Part shown: positions 47,078-59,359 of the stretch, piece after piece
Layout: the number at the start of each line of letters is the position of its first letter
Position numbering within the stretch: position 1 is the stretch's first letter
NCBI GenBank assembly: GCA_011319805.1
Contig: SJRY01000234.1
Location: 62,001-126,000 of the forward strand
DNA: 64,000 nucleotides
From: Macrocybe gigantea
Taxonomy: Eukaryota > Basidiomycota > Agaricomycetes > Agaricales > Callistosporiaceae
Direction of reading: 5' to 3'
Translations under genes and position numbers: made by a program
The notes under the pieces: model-generated
Databases searched by the model: none
Seen by the model: the letters and a program-made list of their open reading frames with translations, nothing else
Told to the model about the DNA's origin: nothing

Positions 47078-50000
47078 TTAAAGCAATCCATAAACGACCG
47101 CCAGTGCGAGCGCTGCTCCAATGAAACTTTTCAAACGGAAAAACCCAACATACCGAGTGATTTGCTCCTGACTTTCTTCCTGGTCCTGTTCAAGGTATTG
47201 AATCTCCATCGCCTTACGCGCGATCTCCTGTTGCAGTTCGACGTTCTTGGCCGCGAACTCCTCAAGCTGGTCCCTGAGCATCTTGATCACTTTGTCGTGC
47301 TCGGCTTGCAGATCGTAAATCTTTAGATTGTGCGCCTCGTGCATCCGCTGCAGCTCCTCCTTCGTGACACCAGGCGATACTGGCTGTGACACACCATTCG
47401 CACTACTTTTCGGCGCAGCGGCTTCAGATGCCAGTTTGGCGGTCGACGTCGCCAGCTCGCCTTCCAAGTCCGATATCCGGCTCATCAATTCAGACTTGGT
47501 CGCAGCAAACGACGCCATCTCCTCGTCGTGGATGGCATGCAGTCCCTGAACCTCCTCCGCCCGCACTTTGGCAGCTTCCTCCAACTCACGCGTATGGTTG
47601 TTCGACATCTCCGTGAAGGAAGCCTTGGTCAGATTCAGCATGTCCGTCACGGCTGCAAGGTCATCCTTGGAATTGGACAGCTCTTTAGTCAACCTCACGA
47701 TTTCCTCCGCCTGTTCCGAAGATTGGTTGTTCGAGACGTTCAGGGCACGAGCCTCGTCTCTCTGTGCTGTGAGGAGCTCGATCTCGCTCTTTGCAGTCTC
47801 CAATGCAGATTTGGTCTTTGTCAGGTCCTCTTGCGTTGCCTTGACGTCTACCTTCAACGAATTGATCTGTTTCTCTAGCCGATTCGTTTCCGATTCTAAC
47901 GTAGCGGCATGCTCGGCCTTGAGCTCGTCCGTTGCCGTCTTGTTCGCCAGCTGTATCTGTTCGATCGTCGCCCCCGAGCCGGTACGGAGGTCTTGGAGCT
48001 CCTTGGTGTGGATTTCTCCAGCCTCTTTCTATCATAATCCATTAGTGTTGGATCAAGAAACACCGTGTTCATGCCCACCTTTGCACGTTCAAAGGCTTCC
48101 TGTAACAGTGTGTCATGTTCCTCTTTGACGGCAGCCACCTTTTGATCGTAGTAGGACTCTTGCGACTACAGAAGAGTCAGACAGTATATTAATCCTGCGA
48201 CGCAATACGGACCTGGAGCTCCGATGTAAGCCTTTGAATCTCAGCCAAAAGCTGCTCCTGTTTCTCCAAGCCCGCCTTCTCGGCTTCGGCAAGCTTTTGA
48301 GAGTGCACGGTGGCGGCCGATGTCATGTCGTGTTTGGTCTTTTCGTGCTCATCCACGGCCTCCTGGAGGTTGTTTCGAAGAGCATCCAAAGACGCCTCTA
48401 GCCGAGCCTTTTCTTCGGAAAGTGCCTTTACAACGTCATCGTGACTATGCTTGACGGATGTGAGATTGCTGATGTGCTCTTTAGCTTTGGAATCTGCTTC
48501 TTCAATGAGCTGCTGCTTCGAGGCGGCAGCTTCGCGAAGTTGCTCTTCGTGAGTTTTGATGGTTGTAAGCAGACGGACGCGCTCGTCTTCAGCATTTTCG
48601 AGGCTCTCCTTAAGCTCCAGTATCTCGACCTCGAGCTCAGAAAGTTTATTGCTCGTCTCTTCCCGTTGTTCCTGGTAGCTCGTCAATTGAGCCTGGAGCT
48701 GCTCCGCAGAGGCAGCCTTGGCCTCCAGCTCCGCAACCTTTCCGTGAGCGACTTGAAGCGCCTCTGCATGTGCGGCTTCCAGCTGGCTTTTCTCGTCCGC
48801 AAGGGACTTGAGTTCCGCTTGGGCCTTGAGAAGCGCTTCGTGATTGGTGGCAGACGACTCGTCCGTCGCAGCTTGTAGTGATGCCAAGCTATCCCTAGCC
48901 GAAGCGACCTCGGACTCCAAGGTTTGTACTTGGGCTTTCAGAGTCGAGACAAGCTCGTTCTGAGCGTGCAGGGAAGCTCGGGCGGTCTCCAACTGTCAAT
49001 AAAACATGTCAACCTTCAGGTCTGTACGAATTGGGGGGGGAAAGCGATTTACGTCTTCATGAATAGTAGCAAGAACTTCGCTGTTCTCTGCATTGCTAGA
49101 CTCGAGCTCGCGCGAGGCATCTTGAGCTGCATGGAATCGGGATTCCAAAGATGCCTTCTCTTTCTCTAAGGAGTCGATCAACTCGCTCTTTGACTTTGCT
49201 TCTTGCAACGCTTTGTCCAAGGATGACTGAAGTGCTTCGACCTTGATCTTGAGCTCTTGTATTTCTGTCTCCTTCGAGCCAGAGATTCGGTGACGTCTTT
49301 GAGCTGCGAAGCAGATGAACAAGACAACCAAAGAGAGAAAGTGAAAGACGCCACACACTCTCTGATTCTGCGCGTCGATTACTCCCTGTCTATCATCAGT
49401 GACTTCGCGTATGGAAGAGATGGATGGCGTGGTCCGCATGGGCTTTGCCACTGCAGTGGGCGATCGTATGGGCGCTCTGGGTGCAGTGGAGGGTGTTGCC
49501 CTGGAAAGGACGGTGGTCGCAGCACGCTTCACGCCCTCAGATACAGATGCTCTTGGACGTGATGCAGATGATGCTGCAGAACCAGCAGGCGAGACGACAG
49601 AAGGCCGGGTCGCGGCAGCGGATGCGGACGGTCTCGCGCTCGTGGATGAGAACAGGGGAGACTTTATGTTTGTGGACGAAGATAGTGGAGCCTTGGTGGC
49701 GCTGTGGGCGGCTTGGACGGGATGACCGATTGTCGGCGACTGGGAGGAGCAGGAGAGCGAGTGGCCATAGTTGGCTTGGCTGTGGCAGAAGCGGATACGC
49801 TGGGAGTCTTCTTCACTGCAGATGCGGATGCCGCGGTCTTGCTCGGGGAAGCGGTAGGCCCTGTGGGTTTCGCAGAGGCCGGTTTAGAGGTGGTGGCAGC
49901 GACGACCTATAGAGAAGCGTGCTGCTCAGGAAAATGGTAATAGAAGAGATGTCCGCCACGTTTCTGCGCACCTTTTTGCCAGCAGCAGCGGCAGTGCCAT

Positions 50001-50325
50001 TGGCCTTCGTGGCAGCCGGTCTTGCGGACTTTGTTGAGGGTGCAGGCTGCTTCTCGGCGGTAGGTTTCATTTCGGTCGGTTGAGGCTGTTCAGTTACAGG
50101 CTGCAAGGGCGCGTCTTTGGGCTCGTCAGAGACGGCCTCGATCTCAGCCTGAGCCTCGAGGTCAGCGTCATCGTCTGGCACGGTTTGCAGAGCGGAATCG
50201 GTGCCAGCAAATTGGCCGAGTTCCGCGTGTGGAGTGTCACCACGCTCCGGATCCGCAGCTTCCGACAGCGAACCGAGCAGGTCCTCTGCTGGTGGATGAG
50301 AGACTTGGGGCTCGGCCTCCGACAT
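47078..50325 (-). CDS. Long coiled-coil protein with C-terminal membrane anchor
   Basis: Roughly 950 residues. The N-terminal third is disordered: an acidic start (MSEAEPQVSHPPAEDLLGSL), then an Ala/Ser/Thr/Pro-rich basic stretch (KPASAKPTGPTASPSKTAAS) ending near IREVTDDRQ. The remainder is almost pure heptad coiled coil (QLEAAHAEALQVAHGKVAEL, LEVEILELKESLENAEDE). It ends in a single hydrophobic segment, FIGAALALAVVYGLL, at the extreme C-terminus, as in tail-anchored golgins or ER tethers. Around seven introns. One base appears to be missing in the GGG at 49742-49744: downstream of APP the coding frame continues in +1 as QSPTIGHPVQAAHSATK. No domain identifies a function; a tether or scaffold is plausible. 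Several long ORFs on the opposite strand here are shadows of the heptad repeats. Confidence 0.75.
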
Positions 50326-50473
50326 TGAACTTTGGGAGGTGAGAGATGGGAGAAAAGCTCCTGAGCGTGGTCGGGTCAATAACGACTCGGCTAAAGAGCA
50401 CTATTGTTTGATCAGATGCATCCAATCAAAACACACAAAACTTTTGATTCTACAAATGCTGCTCTACATATGT

Positions 50474-51624
50474 TTAAAGCACAGGCGCATACAGGTTCAA
50501 CGCATTTAATGCCGGTTCCTCGAGAGAATTATGGTTGTATCCGAGAACAGCGACCTGTATGAAACACAAATCAATGCACCTTTACGTTGGACAAGATTTT
50601 GATCTACCGATCCAGGTTCGACGTTGAAATGAGTCCCTACCGTTGGAAAGATGAGCGGTTCTTCAATGAATGGGGGCGATGGTACGTTACCGAAATGGAG
50701 AGGAAAGCCGAGCCAGCGGGTGATGAGAACCCTGTTGAAGTGGCCATGGGCGACGATCATGACATCGCGGCAGTTTGAGCCTCCGTCGTAGTACCGACGA
50801 TGATACTCGCGGACCTGTTGTTCAGCTTTTGGGTTGGCTTGAAAAGCGACTACCGTACGAAAATGGAAATGACCTTTGCAATGACATCATCGACGCGACA
50901 CTGCATCTCCTCCACGGACTCGCCTCCGGGACAGCTAAAAATCACCCATGCATGATAGCAAAACAGTATGCACAGAACTCGTACTCACCCATCCTTCCAG
51001 ATCACCCAATTTGGCGCTTTCCCTCGTATCTCGTTTGAGCGCAGGCCTTCATAGTCACCTAACAACACTCTCAGACACGTCCCAGACAATGTTTCCGCAG
51101 TTGCTGACCATAGTCCCATTCCCGGACCATCTCCGAAAGCACATGGTCCGGAAGCGCGGGCAGCTGCTCAAACAAAAGGTGGAACGTCTTGTGCGCCCGC
51201 ACCCGCGGAGAGACCAGAACCGTCGCCAGCGTCTTCGGATCGATGATCTCTTTGGCACGCAGCTTATCAGAGAATAGTCACGACAGCAACAGAGATAACA
51301 CTTTTCTCCCCGACCAGCGCCGTCCCCTTTTGCCGGATATCTTCTTCGCCCTTTTGGGTCAAAGGAATATCGCTTCGACCCGTCTGCGCTCGTTCAACTA
51401 TTCATTCTATCATGAAAGACATGGCACCTACGTGTCTCCTATGTAGTTTCGTACATTTATGAATCGCAGATGCCCGTCTCTTGTTTTTACCAGATTATAC
51501 AAACCCATTTATAGACCATTCCGTTTCACCTACAGATCAGAACAGTTGAATGCGATGTCTGCTGGCAATAAAAAAATATAATACCATGACGGATGACAAG
51601 CAGACGTGGCATAGGACGAGACAT
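50474..51624 (-). CDS. SHB17: SHB17-like histidine phosphatase (sedoheptulose bisphosphatase type)
   Basis: Histidine-phosphatase superfamily; fungal SHB17 removes phosphate from sedoheptulose-1,7-bisphosphate in riboneogenesis. Start MSRPMPRLLVIRHG (catalytic RHG), then ETEWSINGRH, TGRSDIPLTQKGEEDIRQKG, DPKTLATVLVSPRVRAHKTF, SEMVREWDYG, DYEGLRSNEIRGKAPNWVIW, CPGGESVEEMQCRVDDVI, and the second histidine in VMIVAHGHFNRVLITRWLGF. It ends NSLEEPALNALNLYAPVL at 50474. Introns are unusually numerous; a 7-base exon at 51432-51438 supplies the RH of NGRH and is required for the frame. Divergent from VPS18. Substrate assignment follows the family, not direct evidence. Confidence 0.87.
51432..51438 (-). 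other. 7-base micro-exon in the SHB17-like gene
   Basis: Read on the minus strand, the exon GAGACAC lies between acceptor CTACATAG and donor GTAGGTGC. Joined to the preceding ...AATGG and the following ACGGGTCGAAGC it encodes N-G-R-H-T-G-R-S, the conserved substrate-loop motif of the family. Without it the frame and motif are lost. Confidence 0.8.
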
Positions 51625-51742
51625 GGTTCCAGAGATAAATCGATGATTGCACTGAGTGCTGCAGTAATTGAGCGGACATCATGTGACTGCGCCTGAATTC
51701 AGCAGACTACGACGCGCGACCTGTACACGGCCTCTAGTTCCT

Positions 51743-54700
51743 ATGTTTGATGAATGTAAGCATATACATGCTCGATTCAAGAATGTGTCGTCTCACATCT
51801 GCAAGACGTCGAGCATACAGCAGGCTCAGGTGCAGCTGCAGCAGGAGGGGCACTGCAATTACATTATGAGGGGTTTGAGCCGTCACCCCATGATGCCGAC
51901 ATTGCCCAGGAACTGCAGAGTTCAAGTCTGGTACGGGTACATCTTCAACGTCTTTGTGTGCGTCACCTTCTCAGCTCCTCGTCCACCAGTTAGGTGACAT
52001 TGCATCTACCCCGCCTCTCTCGCCTATATTTGAACTGGGTCGCGTACAATATGCCCTCCCTGCACCATTACTGTCGCTTGCCGTCTCCTCCGATATGCTC
52101 GCTATGGCCCTTTCGTCTAACGTCGTCATGCTTATCGAGCTCGCGCATGCAGACCAAATCATCAAGGTACCCATTCCCCGCAAACCCCAAGAATTCAGCA
52201 TCTACAAGATCTTCTTGGATCCTTCCGGTCGACATATCATCATGACATCTACCCAAGGCGAGAATTGGTATCTTTACAAGACATGGAAAAAACCCCGCCA
52301 GTTGAAAGGTTACAAAATGGTCATCGAGAGCATAGCGTGGAACAAAAGCACCTTGCTCTCCAGTCTCAGCTCCACCTCTACAAAGGAATTCCTCATAGGA
52401 GCCAGGAATGGATCAATTTACGAAGCCGTCCTCGATGCTGAAGAAGACTTTTTCAAATCCCACGAGCGTCATTTGCAGCCTGTCTTCTCCCCACCAGAAA
52501 GACATCCAGTCATGGGCATCAGCTTTGATTTTGTGCCCCCGCTTGACCCTCGCAAGGCCTTTGTCGTTGTGACGACGCCCTCTCGCATCTATCAATTTCT
52601 CGGCCTCGTTGAACGCAAGCAGGAAGTCGGTGGGATATTTGCACCCTTCTTCGCCCTGTATCGCGACGTAGCACCTAGTGCGTCTTTTCTCTCTTTAACC
52701 CCACGTGGTCCGGACCCAAGTCTGTGATATAGAGATTTTGGAGCTTCCCGGTAGCACGCAACGTTCCGAGTTGCGATTTTTCGCTCTTAACCCCGAACAG
52801 CCTGCTGCACTGCCGGAACGACTTGCGTGGATGACAGGTTCGTGGATCGCTAGATCGCAGCCTCTACGGTTTTTTTTTTGAAAGAATTCGCCATAGGACC
52901 TGGAGTCTATTCAGGATTGATGAACTTTGAGTCGAATTCCGAGGAATTCATCGACGCAGCACAGTTGCTGCCCTATCCGACGATCGGAGCGAATGACGAA
53001 CCGCCCCAGATGCCCTTGTCTATCTCGCTCACGCAATTTCATCTCATACTTTTGTACAAAGACCGAGTCGTCGGTGTATGCAACCTCAATGAGGAGATGA
53101 ATTACGAAGAAATGTTGCCTTTGGTGATTTGTGTCTTGATGCCGCGGAATCGTGCACTGATTCGATGTATGGGACCAGAAACCGAATGAGGAAGTGAGAG
53201 GCTTAGCCTCTGACCCTGTGAAGAAGACGTATTGGGCCTACACCGACCAATCACTGTTCGAGCTTGTCGTGGCCAACGAGGACCGTGATATTTGGAGAAT
53301 ATACCTCGAGAAGCGGCAATTCGATGTTGCTCTCCAGTATGCCAAGGTATGCTCTCTTCTTTCGCTCCTTCTGATATTTCCTGACCTCGAAATTCGCAGA
53401 CATCCAAGGATCGCGATCGAGTCCTATCTGCGCAGGCAGCGAGCTACTTTGACGAGGGCAAATATTTCCAAGCCGCACAATGTTATGCTCAGTCGACGGC
53501 AACCTTTGAAGAGGTCGCGCTGAAATTCCTCGATGTCGGCGAACGGGACGCTTTGCGGTCGTACCTCGTATCACGGTTAGAACGAACACGCAAGACGGTG
53601 CGTTTGTGTCTATAAGTGGGGCCCTTCTAATCATTGCCCTTGATACAGGATTTGACCCAAAGAATGATGCTAGCGACCTGGCTCGCGGAGTTCTATCTCA
53701 GCAAGTGCAATGAACTGGACGATATTATCGCTTCAGAATCGGTGTCGCACGACGTCGAGAATCTCAAGACGGAGAAGGCGATTCTCGAGGAGGAGCTCCG
53801 CCAGTTTTTTGACACATACAAGGTTGGTCTGAGACTTGCCTGAGCTTTGACCCAAATCACCAGATTGTGCATAGGACAACCTCGATCGGAATACGATATA
53901 TGACCTCATCCAAGCAAATGGCAGTACAGATACGTACCTTTATTATGCCACATCGATTGGCGATTACGAACGGGTCATCGAGCACTGGATTACGGAAGAA
54001 GAGTGGCTGAAGGCGATTGAAGTAATCAGTCGTCAAGTGAGTATTGGTCCTTTTAGTATCGTGGTTGAAGCTTGACATGCTCTGCAGACGGACCTCGAAC
54101 TATATTATCGGTTTAGTTCTGTCCTTATGCGACAGGCCCCCAAAGAAACGGTTGATTCTTGGCTACGACAACCACGCCTCGACCCCATCCGACTTATACC
54201 CGCGATACTTCAGCTTCAACATGCCCCCCGCGACCCGCTTTCCCCCAATCACGCTATTCGCTACCTTAATCACCTCATCTTTGAGCAACAAAGCACCTCC
54301 CCCACGATACATAATCTGCTAATCACGTTCCATGTTTCGTCATCATCTTCTCAGGCTGCCAACGAAGACGACGGGCCCTTGCTTCGTTTCCTTGCCACCG
54401 CTCCTTCAGATCCGCTGACAGACAGACCTTACTACGACCTGGACTACGCGCTAAGGTTGTGCAAGAACGCCGGCCGGACACATCCATGTGTACACATATA
54501 CTCCAAGATGGGTCTTTGGGAGAACAGCGTCGAGCTTGCGCTGGAGAAGGGCGATTTGGAACTGGCCAAAGTGAACGCTGACATGCCGGAACATGATCAA
54601 CAGTTGCGCAAGAAGCTCTGGCTGAAGATTGCTCGATATGTGGTCCAGGACAAGAAGGACATCAAAACGTGGTTACCTTTTCTTTTCTTCCCTTGATGAT

Positions 54701-55633
54701 GATTGCATGCAGTTCCTGATCGCTGGTCGCTTCCAGGGCGATGCGTTTCCTAGAAAACACGGATCTCTTGAAGATCGAGGACATCCTGCCGTTCTTCCCT
54801 GATTTTGTTGTGATCGATGACTTTAAGGAGGAAATTGCGCACGCGTTAGAAGGATACTCGACCCATATTGACATTCTCAAGAAGGAAATGGACGAAGCGA
54901 CACAGACCGCGGAATCAATCAAGCAAGATATCGCGGCCCTCAAGAACCGATTCGTCACAATAGACTCGGGTGATCTGTGTTCAAGATGCTCTCACTTGTT
55001 GCTGACGCGACAGTTTTACGTGTTTCCATGTCATCACTCTTTCCACATTGACTGCTTGATTGCTCTGGTACGTAACGAGACCTGTCCTTTTGGATGTTAC
55101 TGTAATCGAGCTCGAACATGCAGGCTAAAGAGTACCTTCCGCCACATTCTTTGCGAAAGATCCTGGCATTGCAGAATGAGCTTGTCAAGGGCACGCCAAC
55201 GCCATCGCCAAGCCAGCTGAACGGTTTGGACATCGCAGGCCCGTTGCCAACGGTGACGTCGGGCACGAAACCAACCAACCAGCCTCAGCGTGCTCTGTTA
55301 TCTGCCAATTTTGGGAACATGGCAGTGCCGCTGCAAAATGGCGCAAAGGCGGCGAATGTTCTTGGTCGGAATATCATGTCTGCAGGCGACAAATTGAAAG
55401 ACTTGATCATCCCCGACGCGCTGGCTGCCATAGTCTCTGCGCCGACGTGGATACCAGGATTACCAGGACGGAGACAGCTGCCCGGCGTCGAGCGCACGCA
55501 GAAAACGGAGAAGCTGCGGAGCGAGCTGGACGACCTTTTGGCAAGCAGCTGTCCGCTGTGCGAGAGCGTAATCGTTGGTTTGGACAAGCCATTCATCACA
55601 GATGGAGAGGTCGACGAGACATGGGCATTGTAG
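51743..55633 (+). CDS. VPS18: Vps18/Pep3, RING subunit of HOPS and CORVET
   Basis: Core tether subunit for endosome and vacuole fusion. A short first exon (MFDE) joins an Ala/Gly-rich second exon (SGSGAAAAGGALQLHYEGFE). The beta-propeller part has QLGDIASTPPLSPIFELGR, MLAMALSSNVVMLIELA, FLDPSGRHIIMTSTQGENWY and RQLKGYKMVIESIAWNKS; the Pep3_Vps18 block has HLILLYKDRVVGVCNLNEE and KKTYWAYTDQSLFELVV. The clathrin-like alpha-solenoid follows (FDVALQYAK, YFDEGKYFQAAQCYAQST, MMLATWLAEFYLSK, GDYERVIEHWI, DYALRLCKNAGRTHPCVHI). The C-terminal RING is split by a long insertion: CSRCSHLLL, FPCHHSFHIDCLIAL and finally SCPLCESVIVGLDKPF. About ten introns, all resolvable as GT-AG. Looks intact. Confidence 0.93.
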
Positions 55634-55713
55634 AGTATGCATATCATGCTTCATATTACATTGGGGTTACACGCGGTGAACATAATTTATGCCAACGACA
55701 AGTGCAAGCAGGG

Positions 55714-56247
55714 CTAGCCATTGATTTTCTTGGTCTTGCCTTCACGCTTACGCCGGCGAGCAGCTTTTCTGGCGCCCATCTTGTTTGCGATGCTCAGTCA
55801 TGACAGATCCTGCGGTCAAGCGCCAAGGGCTTACCTTTGCCTTGTCTTCCTCGATGCGACGTCGCTCTTCAGCGGCCTGTTTGCGCTCTTTGGTTATTTC
55901 TTTCCGCCTATGTTGGAAGGGGATAGATTCAAAATAGAGCTGGCTGGATGTTAGACGCAGAGACGGTACCTCTTGATCTCATCCTGCTTCTCTTGCTTCA
56001 GCTCTGCCTCGACTTTTTTAATAGCAAGGGCCTTCTGCGTCTTGCGCATGCGCTCCTCCCAATTTTTCGTCTTGACGCCATCGGGCAGATGGGACCGCCT
56101 GAAGATCTGAAGATGAGTAGTGTGATGGTAGGCAGTAGCGACGAGCGCTTACACCGCGGCGGTCTTGTTGAGCTTCCATGGCTTTCCAGAGACCCGTCCG
56201 TTAGCGGATGATGGTAGGGCGAGGACGGGTGGGTTGATGGAGGCCAT
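55714..56247 (-). CDS. CGR1: rRNA-processing protein Cgr1
   Basis: Small basic nucleolar protein needed for 60S subunit maturation. It starts MASINPPVLALPSSANG, then VSGKPWKLNKTAA, VRSHLPDGVKTKNWEERMRK, KALAIKKVEAELKQEKQ, RKEITKERKQAAEERRRIEE and ends MGARKAARRRKREGKTKKIN-G. This is the full Cgr1 pattern: charged single helix with repeating Arg/Lys/Glu and the GKPWK motif. Three short introns. Length about 115 residues, normal for the family. Start ATG 56245-56247; convergent with VPS18 and divergent from the next gene. Confidence 0.92.
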
Positions 56248-56589
56248 TGAGAAAAAAAAAGCCGTGACCACGTGGGTGCTGTCTGCATGTAAAAGGTCCC
56301 GTTCATCTGACATGGTTGCTGATGCACAGCGTACACAATAATTCTGAATTCATTAAATAAATGAAGTGTTCTGCCATCTGCCACGTTAGGACGAGTATCA
56401 TTCATGCATTTCCGAAAACTTGGGGATTTGATATGTTTTCGCAGCTTCCAGATTTGAGCTTGTCTATGTTTGCCGAGATGCTAGAAGCTCTGCTTTAGTT
56501 CTCGCCCGAATAGCCAGTCCCGCCACATCCCTCCTTCCCGCCCTCTTCCTTTCCTTTTTCCCTTCTTCCTTGCCGTCCTCCTTCTCGAC
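56248..56589. promoter_or_regulatory. Divergent promoter region with pyrimidine tract
   Basis: About 340 bases between the CGR1 and serine-rich gene start codons. The last 70 bases before 56590 are almost entirely C and T, a common feature of strongly expressed fungal promoters. No other element is recognisable. Confidence 0.5.
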
Positions 56590-59006
56590 ATGCTCAAGTC
56601 TGTCTATTCGTCCCCAGATTCCCAGGATGACCACCTCAGATCGCTCCTAGATCAGCGTGCTGCCCGAGCCCAGCTACACAGTCGATACTCGGTTGTCTCC
56701 CAGTATTCTGACACGCCCTCTGTGTATAGCCGCGCTGCCTTTCAATCGCCCCGCACAGCGGACGACGATCTTCCGTTCTCGCCCATAGAGCCTAGTTCAC
56801 GATCAGCCATGCCGCCGTCCACCCGCCGGTTCAATCTCGACGATCTCGCCGCGAGCATGCTGGACATGAGCGACGATCCGAGGGCGTCTGTCATCTCCAC
56901 GGACGATTATGACAATGCTGACGTGCCAGAGGATGACGATGAGCCATTGACGCGGATGAGTATGCTCGGCCCCAAGATGCGGTTCCACTCCAGAGCCCCC
57001 TGGGAAACCGATGAGGAGCCCCTTTCCAAGCACCAGCTTCGTGCCGAATCCGCCCTCAGCGGCATTCGACAGAGCATAGAATCCTCTCGGTCCCGAACAG
57101 AATCCACAAAATCCAAGTCGTCTGCCACTTCAAACCGCGGTGCCTTATAGTCAGTTCTATTCTTCCAAAATTTCATGTGAACATGCTGAAATGGTCATCC
57201 TCTGACAGTGCGCTTGCTCAGGAAAGTCTTTCGACTACTTCCCTGGCCTTCAAGCCGTCTCGCCATTTCCATTCTTTTGATAATCCCCTGTCGTTCGACA
57301 ATAATATGCCTCATCAAGGCAGAAACGACGCTCTTTACAAACCCACCACTCCTTCCAACCTTGCTTCGCCCACCGACTTATCTCGCTCTAATTCTTTCTC
57401 GTCTTCCTTGCATGCCGACGATGACGTGCATCCTTATGCAAATCCTGAACTTGTCATACCCTACGCACAAGAAGACCCGATCTCTTATATCCACAGTCAA
57501 TCCATTTCACGCAGCGCTTCCATCGCTACCGTCACGGATTCGCGGGCAAGCGACCTGCGAGTTTCGTCGGACATTCCCCCCATGTCCGACCATAGCCGAG
57601 CTAAAGTTCGGACGTCGTCCATTCAAGGCAAAGATATCTCTTTGCCGATTGCCGTCACTACCACCGCTCCAGTACGACACAGCACCGCACCCCCGGCTTC
57701 TCCCTTCGTGGACGAACACCAACCTGCCGCTATCGCCAGCACGATCCCAGGTTGGACGGAGCCTGTCCCCCCAACTTTCTCCTTGATCTCTCTCGAAGAG
57801 GCTCGAGCTCAAAGGTTTCGCAGTGCTACTGCGCAGCCTACAGTAACATCCAAGAACCCGTCATCATCCAGCGTTCCTTTCCCTGACATGGACCAGCACA
57901 CAGATATCCTCAGCCTCACACGGTCCACGACCAACAGCAGCATCACCCGCATCAGGTCGAGCAGTGCGGGTGCAAAAGCTAAGAGTGCTCTGCAGAGCAT
58001 TGCCAGTGGCGTGGGAGTGCACAAGCACGATCGTCAAGAAGGGAGTCCGGGCTTGTCGAGCCGGCAGTCGTCTACCGCTCCGCCTACGAAAACTTTGAAA
58101 CACCGTAAAAGTGGCTTCTTACGACTGTTCAACGGCGGAAAGCTAGATAAGGACGAGAAGCCACCTCCTGTTCCGTCATTGTCTAGTGCCACTGCAGCAC
58201 TGAGCACCCACGTAAATCATAACCAGGTGAAAATATCCGTTCAACGTGTCCCGCCTCCGGAGCCCTATCCCCCTCCGCCGCCCGTCGTCGAGGCTCCGAA
58301 AGACGTACCTCATGATCACATCGTGCGCCCTATCAAGCGACCCTATCCGCCTCTTTCTATAATCACGTCTTCTGATCACCAGGTCGAACGCGCTCCGGCC
58401 ACGGCTACCGAAGAAAGTATTCAAACATCGTCCTCGTTTTCGCCGGAGCGGCCATGGCTAGAAGGCTCTGCTCCTCAAAGTGCCCCTGCGAACGTCTCGG
58501 AATTCCCATCCCTGAGGCTGCGGCCCGTCTCAACGCTTTTCAGCGATCAGTTTGGCGACATAGTGATAAGAGATTCCCGGCCATCCCTGGAAATCGACGT
58601 CGGCACCACTCCCGGCTCTTCCACTCACATAATCTCTCCCGTCACGCCTGGCTCCTCATTTCTGCGTCATGACCAGTCCGGAAAAGATCAGCTGCTCATC
58701 TCGCCCATTTCAGAAGAGGAAGGCTCGGACTCTATGGTCCGCGCTGTCCAGGAGCAGATGGCTTCCGCGAAACTGGCATGGCAACGCCAGATATGGGAAT
58801 TGGAAGGACAACTGCGAGATCTTAGGACCGAGATGGAGGCTATGAGAGTGGCGGACGATGGCAAGGGTTATTGCGAGGCTTGTGGCAGAGGCCAAAAGCC
58901 ACAGCCGCCCGCAAACGATACCGACGAACATGCCAAGAGTAGCGTTCTCAACAGGCCCAGAGCGCGCACTGGCACGTCGTCGCGCTTCGGCAGCGCCATA
59001 TCTTAG
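56590..59006 (+). CDS. Serine/proline-rich protein with C-terminal coiled coil
   Basis: About 780 residues, mostly disordered and rich in Ser, Pro, Thr and Asp. The first exon (MLKSVYSSPDSQDDHLRSLL) includes RFNLDDLAASMLDMSDDP and TRMSMLGPKMRFHSRAPWE. The second, from about 57209, includes HRKSGFLRLFNGGKLDKDEK and PPPEPYPPPPPVVEAP, possible SH3 or profilin ligands, and ends with a coiled coil (EQMASAKLAWQRQIWELEGQ) followed by YCEACGRG. The junction at about 57117-57209 needs either a weak GTCGTC donor or one extra base at 57142-57143 to keep frame. Basidiomycete proteins of this kind are uncharacterised; a cortical or signalling scaffold is a guess. No catalytic domain. Confidence 0.7.
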
Positions 59007-59359
59007 AAGAGAACCTCAATCGGCTGGGTCAAAGAGGCCTGCATATTCTCTTCTGTCGCTATCCTTATGTGCCTTTCTTTCCTCATTCATACCCTTTAGT
59101 GCGTGGAAGGCGGTCATATCTGTGTATATATGTTAATTATACCATCCAGTATGTACATACTATCCCGTTCGCCTCTTGGATTTATTGTACAGTTACTACT
59201 CCTGGTTATTGTCTGTACTTTCCGAGCTCTACGTAGATGTCTTCAACGACGATACTCGCTTCCTCTACTTGACAATTCCGTTATACGGAGTCGAAAACCG
59301 AGTCTTTCTCTCACAAAGCCTTGGCAAAAGCAGCGTCGTATTACAGGAAGGGGGTATTA
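59007..59359. other. Convergent 3' intergenic region
   Basis: About 350 AT-rich bases between two convergent stop codons, containing TATATATG-type runs near 59130. Presumably both 3' UTRs. Open frames here continue only as shadows of the SEC39 gene. Confidence 0.55.

Noticed and set aside
47328..49725. Several long open frames on the plus strand opposite the coiled-coil gene
   Set aside because: They are shadows of the Glu/Lys/Leu-rich heptad repeats on the minus strand, which leave other frames free of stops. They show no domain and no plausible introns.
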